A stretch of DNA of 64,000 nt from AC-32 sp963716865 (GTDB lineage Bacteria; Actinomycetota; Thermoleophilia; Gaiellales; Gaiellaceae), in NCBI GenBank assembly GCA_963716865.1, contig CAVQUF010000001.1, positions 1-64,000 on the forward strand, given 5' to 3'. The notes under the pieces were generated by a model. The model worked only from the letters and a program-made list of their open reading frames with translations. It made no database searches and had not been told where the DNA came from. The position numbers were made by a program, and so were the translations under genes. The number at the start of each line of letters is the position of its first letter. Positions within the stretch are counted from its first letter, which is position 1. Below are positions 1-8,016 of the stretch, piece by piece.

Positions 1-148
1 GGGTTATGAGCCGCCTCGATTGTGTACACGCGTTCCGCGGTATTCCGCAGAAATGCACGCTCCGAGCCAGAATGCCCCTCAGCCGTTGCATTTAGGCGGA
101 ATACGGTGACATCGCTGCGGAAGCGCGATGCTTGCAGAACGCTTGCAG
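1..148. repeat. End module of a tRNA-associated element, copy 1 (truncated by window edge)
   Basis: Bases 1-13 match the anticodon-side edge of the initiator-tRNA fragment seen again near 3811. From there to 148 the sequence is an imperfect copy (about 80% by eye) of 3811-3960. It contains an inverted repeat (arms 41-57 and 87-103, 15 of 17 positions paired, core tattccgc...aaatgca) and a direct repeat gcttgcag at 130-137 and 141-148. I read it as the distal end of an integrated element, with the rest of the tRNA fragment lost beyond the window start. No protein is evident here. Confidence 0.6.
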
Positions 149-275
149 CTGAGGCGGTTCCACAGCGGCCGATTCCAGCCTTACGCTCGCCCGTCAACGA
201 CGTCGGACAAGCGCCTCACCATCTTGGCGCCCGGTGAACCAGCCTTCAGGCGCCGCTGCGGTGTCGACTCTGTTC

Positions 276-431
276 GTCGAGTTGCGCGAGCGCATCCCAG
301 ACCTCCTGTTAGTCGATGAACTGCGGCAGCAGCCACGCGAAGACCACCACAAGCGCTGCGATCGCCAGCGCGGGCCTGAGCAGACGCCGCCACGACGGCC
401 GCGGCACGAGTGCGGAAGACCTGTCCTTCAC
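276..431 (-). pseudogene. Remnant of a flippase-like (LPG synthase TM / UPF0104) membrane protein, N-terminus only
   Basis: A GTG at 431 opens a frame that reads through a basic stretch and one hydrophobic helix (RPALAIAALVVVFAWLLPQF), then a stop TAA at 309-311 standing where Tyr is usual. The same frame then continues with QEVWDALAQLD. This helix followed by (Y)xxVWDAL is how many actinobacterial lysylphosphatidylglycerol-synthase transmembrane (flippase-like) proteins begin. Everything after about residue 52 is missing. The stop and the truncation make it a dead fragment, probably trimmed by insertion or deletion at the element boundary. The family assignment is from recalled sequence pattern, so moderate. 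Confidence 0.5.
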
Positions 432-627
432 GCGATCGAGCGAATTCTGGAGACGTTATCGGCGTTCGCTTGTGGCACCGCCAGAAATCCAGCGCATCCC
501 TCAACCGTGACCAGCGCTCTACCTGCATGAACGGTCTAGGCTGCCGGTCATGAGTAGTGCTGCCGCGCTCCCGATCCTGCTGCTCTGATCCGGAGCCGAC
601 CGAGACCGAATCGAAGGGAGAGCCGCG

Positions 628-3531
628 ATGGCCGAGACACCCACTGACGTCCTCGTTGCCGGTTACCAGGACATCGAGGAGGCGACGAAAGACTTCGAGG
701 CACTGGTCGCGCTCGTCAAGGACAAGAAGGTCTCGATCGAGGGCGTCATCCTCGTGACGCATGCGAAGGACGGCAGCGTCACGGTGCAGCGGACCGGCGA
801 CAACCTCGGCCGCAAGGGAATGGGCTGGGGAGGCGGCGTCGGGCTTGCGGTGGGCCTGTTCGCGCCGCCGCTGCTCGCGTCGGTCGCCGTTGGGGCGGTG
901 GCGGGCAGGGTGATGGGCAGATTTGCCGGCAACAAGGTCAACAAGGAGCTTCAGGACAAGATCGGAGCGAACCTGCCGCCGGGGTCGGCCGGGATCATCG
1001 CGATCTTCGACGACGAGCAGCGGCTCGGTGTCGAGCAGGCGCTCGCGGGCGCGCTGATCCGGTCGGTCGTCCAGGGCGACAAGAAGGGCATGGGCGCATT
1101 GAAGGAGTCCCTCGGCGAGGCGATGGGAAAGTTCAGCCCGGAGCGCACGGTGCTGCCGATCCCGGACCCCAACTTCGGCGGGACGATCGGGCAGACGCTC
1201 GATGCGTCCGTCGCCGACTGGACGATCAACATGACACCGGCGGCGCCGGAGGGCGCGCCGAACGTGCTGCTCGTGCTGATCGACGACGCGGGCTTCGGCA
1301 ATCCGTCGACGTTCGGCGGCCCCGTCTCGACGCCGGCGATGACGCGGGTCGCCGAGGAGGGCCTCAAGTACAACGGTTTTCATGTCACCGCCCTCTGCTC
1401 GCCTACGCGTGCCGCGCTCCTGACGGGCCGCAACCACCACACCGTCGGCTTCGGGTCGATCGGCGAATTCCCCGGCCCGTTCCCCGGCTACTCGGCGAGC
1501 GTGCCGAAGGACTGCGCTCCATTCGTTCGGGCGCTTCAGGGCAACGGCTACTCGACCGCCGGCTTCGGCAAGTGGCACCTGACCCCCGATCACGTCCAGG
1601 GCGCAGCCGGCCCGTTCGACCGCTGGCCGAACGCCTGGGGATTCGATCGCTTCTGGGGCATCCTCGGCGGCGAGGCGGGTCAGTACGACCCGGTGATCAC
1701 GCAGGACAACACGACAATCGGTGTCCCGGATGGCAAGGACGGCAACGAGTACTACTGGCCGGACGACCTCACCGGTCAGGCGGTGCGCTGGCTGCACCAG
1801 GTGCGCGCCCAGGACCAGAAGAAGCCGTGGTTCATCTACTACTCGACCGGGTGCTCGCACGCGCCGCACCAGGTCGCGCTCGAGTGGAGCGAGCGCTACC
1901 GCGGGAAGTTCGACCAGGGCTGGGACGTGCTCCGCGAGGAGACCTTCGAACGGCAGAAGGCGCAAGGCTTGATTCCGGGCGACGCGGTGCTCACGCCGAG
2001 ACCGGACGCGCTCCCAGCCTGGGACTCGCTCTCGGACAGCGAGAAGACGCTGTACGCGCGGCAGATGGAGGTCTACGCCGGCTACCAGGAGAACGCTGAC
2101 TGGAACGTCGGCCGCCTGCTCGACGCGGTCGAGGAGATGGGCGAGCTCGACAACACGCTCGTCATCTACATCTTCGGGGACAACGGCGCGAGCCTGGAGG
2201 GCACGATCACCGGCTCCTTCAACGAGCTGACGATGCAGAACGGGATCGCCCTCACCGCCGAGCAGCAGCTCTCGTTGATCGATGACTACGGCGGGCTCGA
2301 CGCCTGGGGCACCGACGCGTACGCGCCGCACTACGCCTCCGCGTGGGCATGGGCCGGGAACGCGCCCTTCCAGTGGGGCAAGCAGTGCGCCTCCCACCTC
2401 GGCGGCACGCGCAACGGCATGGTGATCTCCTGGCCGGAGCGGATCAAGGACGCCGGCGGGTTGCGCGCCCAGTTCACGCACTGCATCGACATCGGGCCGA
2501 CGATCCTCGAAGCGGCCGGTATCCCCGAGCCCGAGGTCGTGGACGGAACCGCCCAGAAGCCGATGGAGGGGACGAGCTTCCTCTACAGCTTCGAGGACGC
2601 GCACGCACCGGAGCGGCACACCGTGCAGTACTTCGAGATCGTCGGAAACCGGGCGATCTACAAGGACGGCTGGTGGGCCGCTTGCAAGCTCGACCGGATC
2701 CCCTGGGACATCTCGCCGCCGACGATGGCGAGGTTCGCACCCGGAGCCTACGATCCACAGCAGGACACCTGGGAGTTGTACTACCTCCCCGACGACTTCA
2801 GCCAGGCGAACGACCTTGCCGCGGAGAATCCGGAGAAGCTCGCCGAGCTCAAGAAGCTCTTCATGGAAGAGGCCGAGAAGCACAACGTGTTGCCGCTGCT
2901 GGCGGCGTTCTCGGTCTTCTTCGGGATCCTGCCGCCGATGCCGACGACCACGACCCAGCCGTTCTACGGCGACGTCGAGAACATCGCCTCCGGCATGATC
3001 CCGCGAGTCTACGGCCGCTCCTACGCGATCGAGGCTGAGCTCTCGGTCCCCGGAGATGGTGCCGAGGGCGTGATCGTCGCCGAGGGGGACGAGATGGGCG
3101 GCTTCTCGCTCTGGGTCGACGATAACGGCCTGCTGCACCACAGCTACTCGATGATGGGCGTCGAGCGGTACGAGCAGGTCTCAACCGAGCCATTGCCGAC
3201 CGGGGACGTCATGGTCCGCATGCTGTTCGACTCCGACCGGCAGGAACGGTCGGCCGGCGGAACTGTCTCCCTGTACGCCAACGACGAGAAGATCGGCGAG
3301 GGGCGGATCGAGAGGACGGTCGCCGTCCGCTTCTCCGCCTACGCCGGCATGGACGTCGGCCGCGACAACGGCCTGCCCGTCGACCGCGCCTACGCGGCCA
3401 AATCACCCTACCCCTTCACCGGAACGGTCAAGAAGGTCGTCTTCGACCTCAAACCGGCCAGCCACGAGGAGGAAAAGGCGCTGCACGAGGCCGGCGCGCA
3501 CGTCGCAGCCGCCCACGGGATCAGCGCTTGA
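628..3531 (+). CDS. Arylsulfatase (type I, formylglycine) with N-terminal DUF1269-like domain
   Basis: 967 aa. ATG 628 follows the Shine-Dalgarno gaagggag. Residues 1-170 resemble the DUF1269 group: an alpha/beta start, a Gly-rich hydrophobic hairpin at about 66-100, then a segment ending GIIAIFDDEQ. The sulfatase domain starts near 208 with PNVLLVLIDDAGFG (metal ligands Asp219/Asp220). It carries C-S-P-T-R at 257-261, where Cys257 would be oxidised to formylglycine, followed by LLTGRNHHTVG. A C-terminal beta-rich region after about 770 is typical of large actinobacterial arylsulfatases. It should hydrolyse sulfate esters. No signal peptide is seen, so location is uncertain. It is the only intact gene of this segment. 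The fusion order is unusual. Confidence 0.85.
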   Translation: MAETPTDVLVAGYQDIEEATKDFEALVALVKDKKVSIEGVILVTHAKDGSVTVQRTGDNLGRKGMGWGGGVGLAVGLFAPPLLASVAVGAVAGRVMGRFAGNKVNKELQDKIGANLPPGSAGIIAIFDDEQRLGVEQALAGALIRSVVQGDKKGMGALKESLGEAMGKFSPERTVLPIPDPNFGGTIGQTLDASVADWTINMTPAAPEGAPNVLLVLIDDAGFGNPSTFGGPVSTPAMTRVAEEGLKYNGFHVTALCSPTRAALLTGRNHHTVGFGSIGEFPGPFPGYSASVPKDCAPFVRALQGNGYSTAGFGKWHLTPDHVQGAAGPFDRWPNAWGFDRFWGILGGEAGQYDPVITQDNTTIGVPDGKDGNEYYWPDDLTGQAVRWLHQVRAQDQKKPWFIYYSTGCSHAPHQVALEWSERYRGKFDQGWDVLREETFERQKAQGLIPGDAVLTPRPDALPAWDSLSDSEKTLYARQMEVYAGYQENADWNVGRLLDAVEEMGELDNTLVIYIFGDNGASLEGTITGSFNELTMQNGIALTAEQQLSLIDDYGGLDAWGTDAYAPHYASAWAWAGNAPFQWGKQCASHLGGTRNGMVISWPERIKDAGGLRAQFTHCIDIGPTILEAAGIPEPEVVDGTAQKPMEGTSFLYSFEDAHAPERHTVQYFEIVGNRAIYKDGWWAACKLDRIPWDISPPTMARFAPGAYDPQQDTWELYYLPDDFSQANDLAAENPEKLAELKKLFMEEAEKHNVLPLLAAFSVFFGILPPMPTTTTQPFYGDVENIASGMIPRVYGRSYAIEAELSVPGDGAEGVIVAEGDEMGGFSLWVDDNGLLHHSYSMMGVERYEQVSTEPLPTGDVMVRMLFDSDRQERSAGGTVSLYANDEKIGEGRIERTVAVRFSAYAGMDVGRDNGLPVDRAYAAKSPYPFTGTVKKVVFDLKPASHEEEKALHEAGAHVAAAHGISA

Positions 3532-3752
3532 TGACGCCGGAAGAGCGCCTCGCGGTTACGATGGTGCAGCAGTAGCTCTACCGGCCCGCGCCGCCGGAGG
3601 GAACGACATCGAGGCGCGTAGCGACTCGACCGGCGTCGCGGGGATGGTGATCAGCCCCCGAGTCGGACGGTCGAGATCGAAGGTCATCCAGGCGCCGCGT
3701 TGCTTGCAGAACCGCCTGCAGAGTGGCGACAGCGTGGTTCGCTTGATAGGGA

Positions 3753-3776
3753 AAAGGCCCCGTTTCCGGGGCCTTT
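3753..3776. terminator. Rho-independent terminator copied with the tRNA fragment
   Basis: AAAGGCCCCG / loop TTT / CCGGGGCCTTT forms a strong hairpin with A and T runs on both sides, so it could work in either direction. It sits immediately 3' of the minus-strand tRNA fragment, as the matching hairpin at 6958-6977 sits 3' of the intact tRNA. That shows the duplicated block includes the terminator as well as tRNA sequence. Confidence 0.7.
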
Positions 3777-3779
3777 CAG

Positions 3780-3822
3780 TAGCGGGGCAGATTTGAACCT
3801 GCGACCTCCGGGTTATGAGCCG
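3780..3822 (-). repeat. 3' half of initiator tRNA gene (putative att site)
   Basis: 3780-3820 matches 6983-7025, the 3' half of the intact tRNA-fMet gene from acceptor end through T arm to anticodon loop. It has two single-base deletions (gggg for ggggg, cagattt for caggattt). It then diverges, so D arm and 5' half are absent. A 3' tRNA fragment downstream of an intact copy is the classic footprint of an element that integrates into the 3' end of a tRNA gene. It cannot fold as a tRNA. Confidence 0.8.
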
Positions 3823-3960
3823 CCTCGATTGGGTACACACGTGCCGCCGTTATTCCGCCGAAATGCAGGCTCCAAGCGAGATTGGCGCACGGCCGTTGCA
3901 TTTAGGCGGAACAGGGTGACATCGGCACGGAAGCCCGGTGCTTGCAGAGAACGCTTGCAG
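3823..3960. repeat. End module of a tRNA-associated element, copy 2
   Basis: Imperfect copy of 14-148. The inverted-repeat arms are at 3851-3867 and 3897-3913 (core attccgcc / ggcggaa with aaatgca / tgcattt). The direct repeat gcttgcag is at 3940-3947 and 3953-3960. Its position next to the tRNA fragment is the same as in copy 1. Recombinase arm-type binding sites are the simplest reading, but no recombinase is present to confirm it. Confidence 0.6.
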
Positions 3961-4115
3961 CATCGACTCGCCGAGCAACGCGGATCGCTCGGCGCTCTTG
4001 ACGGCGGAAAGTCTCGTCGCGAGCGATGAGGCTCAGAGGCACGCGCTGCAATGAGCTGTCTTCCGCCTCCCGCTCGCCGCCGATGGCGGCGACGCTGAAG
4101 CCTGACGAGTCCTCG

Positions 4116-5360
4116 CTAATAGATGTGCAGCTTGTCCAGGAGCGCGAGCGGGTCATCGAGGGACTCGAACAGATCCTTGTTGTGCTTGATCATCTTGCTG
4201 CGCATGTAGACGCGAAGCCACTGCTTGTAGATGTGCAGCTCATAGCGATCGAGCATGTCTTTTAGTGGAAGGTCGCGCTCCGCGAGGAGTCCCGCCAGGA
4301 ACATTGCGCACTCGAGGCCAAGCGAAATCGACTGAAAGTACGGAGAGCCGATTGCCGAATCGCCGGCGAGGAACACCGGCGAGCTGGCAAACGGGTGGTC
4401 GCTGGTCCCCGCGATGCGCCACTGCCTGCTGGTCGCGTTGCGAGCCCGGTACAGATCCAGGGGTATCCGGACGATCTCCAGGTCGCCGAGTATCTCGCCG
4501 TGCGTTTCCTGTTTGATCTTGTCGATGAAGCGGTTCATCGACTCGGCTACACCAGGAAAGTTGCTGCGAAGCCACTCGCCATCGAATCGCGACGGCATCG
4601 CCTCATACTCCTCGGCGCTGATATTGACGACGCCCGTCACGTGGCTGACTTGGCCGTCGTAGTGCGTGCGGTGGACCATCGGAATGAACTTGTAGTGAGC
4701 GTTCTCGATGTTCTTGTAGTACTTGCAGTACTCGTTGCAGTCGTACGGCTGGCCGTACAGGAAGGTGATGACGAGCGCATACTCGAGCCGGATCCTGAGC
4801 GTGTTCGCACCTCCAACCAGCTCGCCGGAGCCGGGCACCAGGTGATCTCGAAGGAGCGACCTGCTGCCCGAGGAGTCGATCAGGATCTCTCCCGGCTGCA
4901 GCATCGACATCGCGTCCTCCGCCGTTACAACGGCCGTGGTGCGCTCCACCGGATTTGACCCGCGCGCATCGATCAGGTCGCTTAGGGAACGCTCGATGGA
5001 GTTGAGCGGGCAGAACCCCAGAGCCCAGTCGTTCAGAAGTGACAAAAGGTCCGAGGGAATGGACTGCCTGAACGCGAGGCCCTGGTCGAGCTCTGGAGGA
5101 TCGAAGATGGCCCCGACGCTATCTCCATCAATGAGGTCGGTCTGGTAGCTCTCGACTGAATCCGCCACGAGGTACGGTGCGAGCTGGACCATCCGGGTAC
5201 GCGTGTACTCGCGACGCTTCTCATAGAGGCGCACGGAGAACCCCTCCATAGACTGGAGCAAGGCCGTCAGCATGAGACCGACGGGTCCTGCCCCGACGAC
5301 GTGCACGCGGACCTCGGAAGGCAGGGTTTCGAAGGTCGGGAAACCGGATTGCGGGGGCAT
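4116..5360 (-). CDS. FAD-dependent monooxygenase, MICAL/aromatic hydroxylase-like
   Basis: 414 aa. I start at ATG 5360 because GAGGAGG lies 5 bases upstream; an ATG 16 codons earlier has none. A Rossmann FAD site VHVVGAGPVGLMLTALL lies near the N-terminus. It is followed by an E-K-R and a TRTRMVQLAPYL segment resembling the Arg-rich loop of MICAL-type flavoprotein monooxygenases. The second FAD motif FLAGDSAIGSPYFQSISLG lies near residue 350. It should use NAD(P)H and O2 to hydroxylate an unknown substrate. GC is visibly lower than in neighbours (for example 4150-4260), with Tyr, Asn and Lys-rich protein. This agrees with recent arrival on the tRNA-anchored segment. Confidence 0.75.
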   Translation of the reverse strand: MPPQSGFPTFETLPSEVRVHVVGAGPVGLMLTALLQSMEGFSVRLYEKRREYTRTRMVQLAPYLVADSVESYQTDLIDGDSVGAIFDPPELDQGLAFRQSIPSDLLSLLNDWALGFCPLNSIERSLSDLIDARGSNPVERTTAVVTAEDAMSMLQPGEILIDSSGSRSLLRDHLVPGSGELVGGANTLRIRLEYALVITFLYGQPYDCNEYCKYYKNIENAHYKFIPMVHRTHYDGQVSHVTGVVNISAEEYEAMPSRFDGEWLRSNFPGVAESMNRFIDKIKQETHGEILGDLEIVRIPLDLYRARNATSRQWRIAGTSDHPFASSPVFLAGDSAIGSPYFQSISLGLECAMFLAGLLAERDLPLKDMLDRYELHIYKQWLRVYMRSKMIKHNKDLFESLDDPLALLDKLHIY

Positions 5361-6045
5361 TCGCCTCCTCGCTGGAGCCGTTCGCGAATGTACCTCGTCC
5401 GGACGCATGACGCTTTAGAATCCGCAGTTGGTCGCCCGCGGGAGGGAGGAGCGATGATCAACGACTCACATGCCTCTACCAGTTCGAGATGCGGGCGTAG
5501 ACCATCGAAGCCCTCGCTGCGCTTGCGGACGTCGACGCCGTCGACGTAGAGCCGGTCGCGGGCGAGCTGTGGTGGCCTGAGCGGATGGCGCACGACGCGC
5601 GCGCACGGCTCGAGCGGTGCGACTTGCGCGACTCGAGCAACTCGGGATCGCGGCACCGGTTGGCTCGGCAATTCAGGCAAATCAAGACGACCGATAGTCC
5701 TGGGTGAGCAGCGAACGAGGGACTCCTTGTGACCGGTGAACGCCGGCGCCGTCTCGTAGGCTCTTGTGTATCCCCTCCCGAGCTTGCCCACCTTGCGCGG
5801 ACATTCGTCGGAGCGAACGGCGAAGAGACCCTGAACCGTGAGGCCGCCGTTTGGGAGAAGACGCCGTGGTCTTCGGTCACCTAGGGTCCCGGGATCATGC
5901 CGGGCAAGCTGACGGCCGACCACGCGAGCGGCCTCGCCAGGACGCGCGCCAGGGGACAGCCCGACCGCTTCAAGATCATGCGCGAGGGAATCGCCGCCAC
6001 GGCGCGCGAGCCGCGCGATGCGCCGAGGCACGCTGTTCTAGGAAC
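5361..6045. other. 685-base gap with degenerate coding remnants
   Basis: On the plus strand a strong ribosome site (gggagggaggag) precedes ATG 5454. The frame quickly loses coherence; a neighbouring frame reads YQFEMRA, a stop, then TIEALAALADVDAVDVEPVAGE, which looks like real but broken coding sequence. A 50-codon plus frame from 5898 (MPGKLTADHASG...) ends just before the lactonase gene and has no recognisable homologue. I take this interval as decayed cargo of the same segment, and no functional gene is called. Confidence 0.4.
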
Positions 6046-6942
6046 GTGAACCGCACGCGAATCGCAGCGAGCGACTGCGATTGCGTCCAGCGGATCGCGG
6101 CCACCTGCGGCGAGTCGCCGATGTGGTCCGCACGCGAGCAGGCGCTCTACTGGACCGACAACCTAGGCGGGCGAATCCACCGCCTGCAGCCAGAGAGCGG
6201 GAGCCACCAGAGCTTCCAGCTCGGCCAGAACGTGATGGCCATCGGCCTGCGGGAACGTGGTGGGCTCGTGCTCGCGCTCGCCAAGCAGCTCGCCTTCTAC
6301 GAACCTGGAGGCGACGTCGAGCTGCTCATGGGGGTCGAGTCCGACCAACCGCGCAACCGCTTCAACGACGGCAAGGTCGATCGCCGCGGTCGTTACTGGG
6401 CCGGCACGATGAACGACGTCGACTGGGACACGCCTTCCGGCTCGCTCTACCGCTTCGACGCAAGCCTTGAGCTAAGCCACCTACGAGGTGCGGTGTCCTG
6501 CGCCAACGGGCTGGGCTGGAGCCCCGACGACCGGATCTTCTACTTCGGCGAGAGCTTCCGCCACGCGATCTTCGCCTACGACTTCGACCGCGACGCCGGC
6601 GCCCTCTCGGCCCGGCGAGTGTTTGCGACCGTCGACCGGAGGAGTGGGGCGTTCCCGGACGGACTAACGGTGGACGCCGAGGGCGGGGTTTGGAGCGTGC
6701 AAAACGGCGCCGGCCGAGTGATGCGTTACGCCCCCGACGGCGGGGTCACGCACGAGGTCGAGTTGCCGCTTCCCCAGCCGACGAGCTGCATCTTCGGCGG
6801 ACGGGACCTGGACCTCCTCTACATCACGACGTCGCGGCAGAAAATGACCCCCGAGCAGCTCGCGCACTACCCGCTGTCGGGCAGCGTGTTTGCCGTGCGA
6901 CCCGGCCTGAGCGGTGTGCCCGAGCCGCTCTTCGCAGGGTAG
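6046..6942 (+). CDS. SMP-30/gluconolactonase/LRE-family lactonase
   Basis: 298 aa six-bladed beta-propeller lactonase. GTG 6046 is preceded by AGGAA four bases upstream. The divalent-metal ligands of the family are all present: Glu23 in GESPMWS, Asn in CANGLGWSPDD and Asp in FPDGLTVDAEGG. Also present is RFNDGKVDRRGRYWAGTM, the substrate-loop block with the second conserved Asn. Such enzymes hydrolyse sugar lactones (gluconolactone, arabinonolactone and others); the substrate here is unknown. It is the last gene of segment B, ending 41 bases before the tRNA 3' end. Confidence 0.85.
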   Translation: MNRTRIAASDCDCVQRIAATCGESPMWSAREQALYWTDNLGGRIHRLQPESGSHQSFQLGQNVMAIGLRERGGLVLALAKQLAFYEPGGDVELLMGVESDQPRNRFNDGKVDRRGRYWAGTMNDVDWDTPSGSLYRFDASLELSHLRGAVSCANGLGWSPDDRIFYFGESFRHAIFAYDFDRDAGALSARRVFATVDRRSGAFPDGLTVDAEGGVWSVQNGAGRVMRYAPDGGVTHEVELPLPQPTSCIFGGRDLDLLYITTSRQKMTPEQLAHYPLSGSVFAVRPGLSGVPEPLFAG

Positions 6943-6957
6943 AGATAGGCTAAGGAA

Positions 6958-6977
6958 AGGCCCTGTCTCCAGGGCCT
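6958..6977 (-). terminator. Terminator of tRNA-fMet
   Basis: AGGCCCTG and CAGGGCCT pair as a hairpin; in minus-strand sense it is followed by TTTCCTT. It starts six bases past the tRNA 3' end. A homologous hairpin accompanies the tRNA fragment at 3753-3776. Confidence 0.65.
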
Positions 6978-6982
6978 CGCAA

Positions 6983-7056
6983 TAGCGGGGGCAGGATTTG
7001 AACCTGCGACCTCCGGGTTATGAGCCCGGCGAGCTACCTGACTGCTCCACCCCGCG
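6983..7056 (-). tRNA. Initiator tRNA-fMet (CAT)
   Basis: 74 nt without encoded CCA. Acceptor strand CGCGGGG pairs with CCCCGC leaving a C1:T72 mismatch. The anticodon stem ends in three G:C pairs (CCGGG-CTCATAA-CCCGG), and the T arm is GCAGG-TTCAAAT-CCTGC. The unpaired position 1:72 and the GGG:CCC anticodon stem identify an initiator rather than an elongator Met tRNA. Its 3' half is duplicated at 3780-3822, so it is the probable attachment site of this region's mobile segments. Confidence 0.93.
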
Positions 7057-7095
7057 TCGCTCGGGCGAGTATAGCGCGGCTACGCTGGGATCAGG

Positions 7096-8016
7096 ATGCG
7101 CGTAGGCGTTGTCGACCTCGGCACCAACTCGACCCGGTTGCTCGTGGCGGACGTCCACGACGGGCTCGTCGACGAGGTCGCTCGCAGGCTTCGGATCACG
7201 CGCCTCGGCGAGGGCGTTGACGAGCGGCGCAAGCTCCTGCCGCTCCCGATCGCGCGGGTGCGCAACGTCCTGTCCGACTACCGCCGCGAGCTGGAGGAGC
7301 TCGGCGCCGAGCGCGTGCTCGCGATCGGGACGAGCGCGATCAGGGACGCCGAGAACGGCGAGGCGTTCCTCGGAGAGGTCGAATGGAGCTACGGCTTTGC
7401 TACCCGCCTGCTCTCAGGCGACGAGGAGGCCGAGCTGACCCGCCGCGGCGTCGTGAACGGGCGCGCGATCGACGACGACACGCTCGTCCTCGACGTCGGC
7501 GGCGGCTCGACGGAGCTGATCACGGCCGCGAGCCGGACGAGCCTCGACGTCGGCTGCGTCCGACTGACCGAGCGCTTTCTCCACTCCGACCCGCCAACGC
7601 GCGCCGAGCTCGAGGCCGCGGCGCACGCCTCGCGCGAGTCGTTGCCGGCAATCGAGCCGACGGGCGCGATCGGCGTCGCGGGCACCGTGACGAGCCTGGC
7701 CGCCCTCGAGCTGGGCGGCTACGACCCCGGGCAGACCCACGGCCACCGGCTGTCACGCGAGGCCGTGGAGTCACAGCTCGAGCGCCTCGCTTCCCTCCCG
7801 CTCGCGCAGCGCCGGGAGCTCGACGCGCTCGAGCCGGAGCGCGCTCCGGTAATCGTCGCCGGAGCCCTGATCGTCAACGAGGTGCTGGACCACTACGGGC
7901 TCGAGGAGCTCGAGGTGAGCGAGCGCGATTCGCTGCACGGCGCGGCCCTGGAAGCCGCGCAGCTCCCGGAGCACGAAGAGGGCGCCGCCCCACCCGGCGC
8001 CTATACGTGCTGCTAG
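7096..8016 (+). CDS. ppx: Exopolyphosphatase / pppGpp phosphohydrolase (Ppx/GppA)
   Basis: 306 aa, the length of the short actinobacterial Ppx/GppA proteins (catalytic ASKHA domains only, no C-terminal HD domain). The first phosphate-binding loop is VVDLGTNSTRLLV at 5-17. SGDEEA at 107-112 holds the catalytic Glu, and the second loop LDVGGGSTELI is at 132-142. It removes terminal phosphate from polyphosphate or pppGpp in the cytoplasm. ATG 7096 follows GGATCAGG. The stop codon is directly followed by the two-hairpin repeat that separates it from the convergent CBS gene. Confidence 0.9.
   Translation: MRVGVVDLGTNSTRLLVADVHDGLVDEVARRLRITRLGEGVDERRKLLPLPIARVRNVLSDYRRELEELGAERVLAIGTSAIRDAENGEAFLGEVEWSYGFATRLLSGDEEAELTRRGVVNGRAIDDDTLVLDVGGGSTELITAASRTSLDVGCVRLTERFLHSDPPTRAELEAAAHASRESLPAIEPTGAIGVAGTVTSLAALELGGYDPGQTHGHRLSREAVESQLERLASLPLAQRRELDALEPERAPVIVAGALIVNEVLDHYGLEELEVSERDSLHGAALEAAQLPEHEEGAAPPGAYTCC

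Larger units (their letters stand above)
3532..4115. other. Intergenic stretch holding the tRNA fragment and element end; no convincing gene
   Basis: After the sulfatase stop there is about 220 bases of low-information sequence. Then come a direct repeat (gcttgcag at 3702-3709, gcctgcag at 3714-3721), a terminator hairpin, the tRNA fragment and the second end module, annotated separately. From 3961 to 4115 I see nothing recognisable. A 44-codon minus-strand frame ending at 3556 lacks a ribosome site and was not called. Confidence 0.5.

Noticed and set aside
181..3141. 986-codon open frame on the minus strand
   Set aside because: It lies antisense to the sulfatase gene, is rich in Arg/Gly/Ala/Val typical of shadow frames in GC-rich DNA, and has no domain motif. 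Only the short flippase remnant, in a different reading, looks coding.
3556..3687. 44-codon minus-strand frame (MTFDLDRPTRGLITIP...)
   Set aside because: Some residues look protein-like, but there is no ribosome site, no recognisable family, and it lies between a terminator and a convergent stop. Possibly a gene fragment; not supported enough to call.
5898..6050. 50-codon plus-strand frame upstream of the lactonase gene
   Set aside because: Has an ATG but no ribosome site or recognisable homology, and its stop abuts the lactonase start. More likely part of the decayed interval.
1..7056. Intact prophage or insertion sequence in the tRNA-anchored region
   Set aside because: No integrase, transposase, capsid or replication gene is present, and no terminal inverted repeats with target duplications were found. 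Passive integrated segments fit better.
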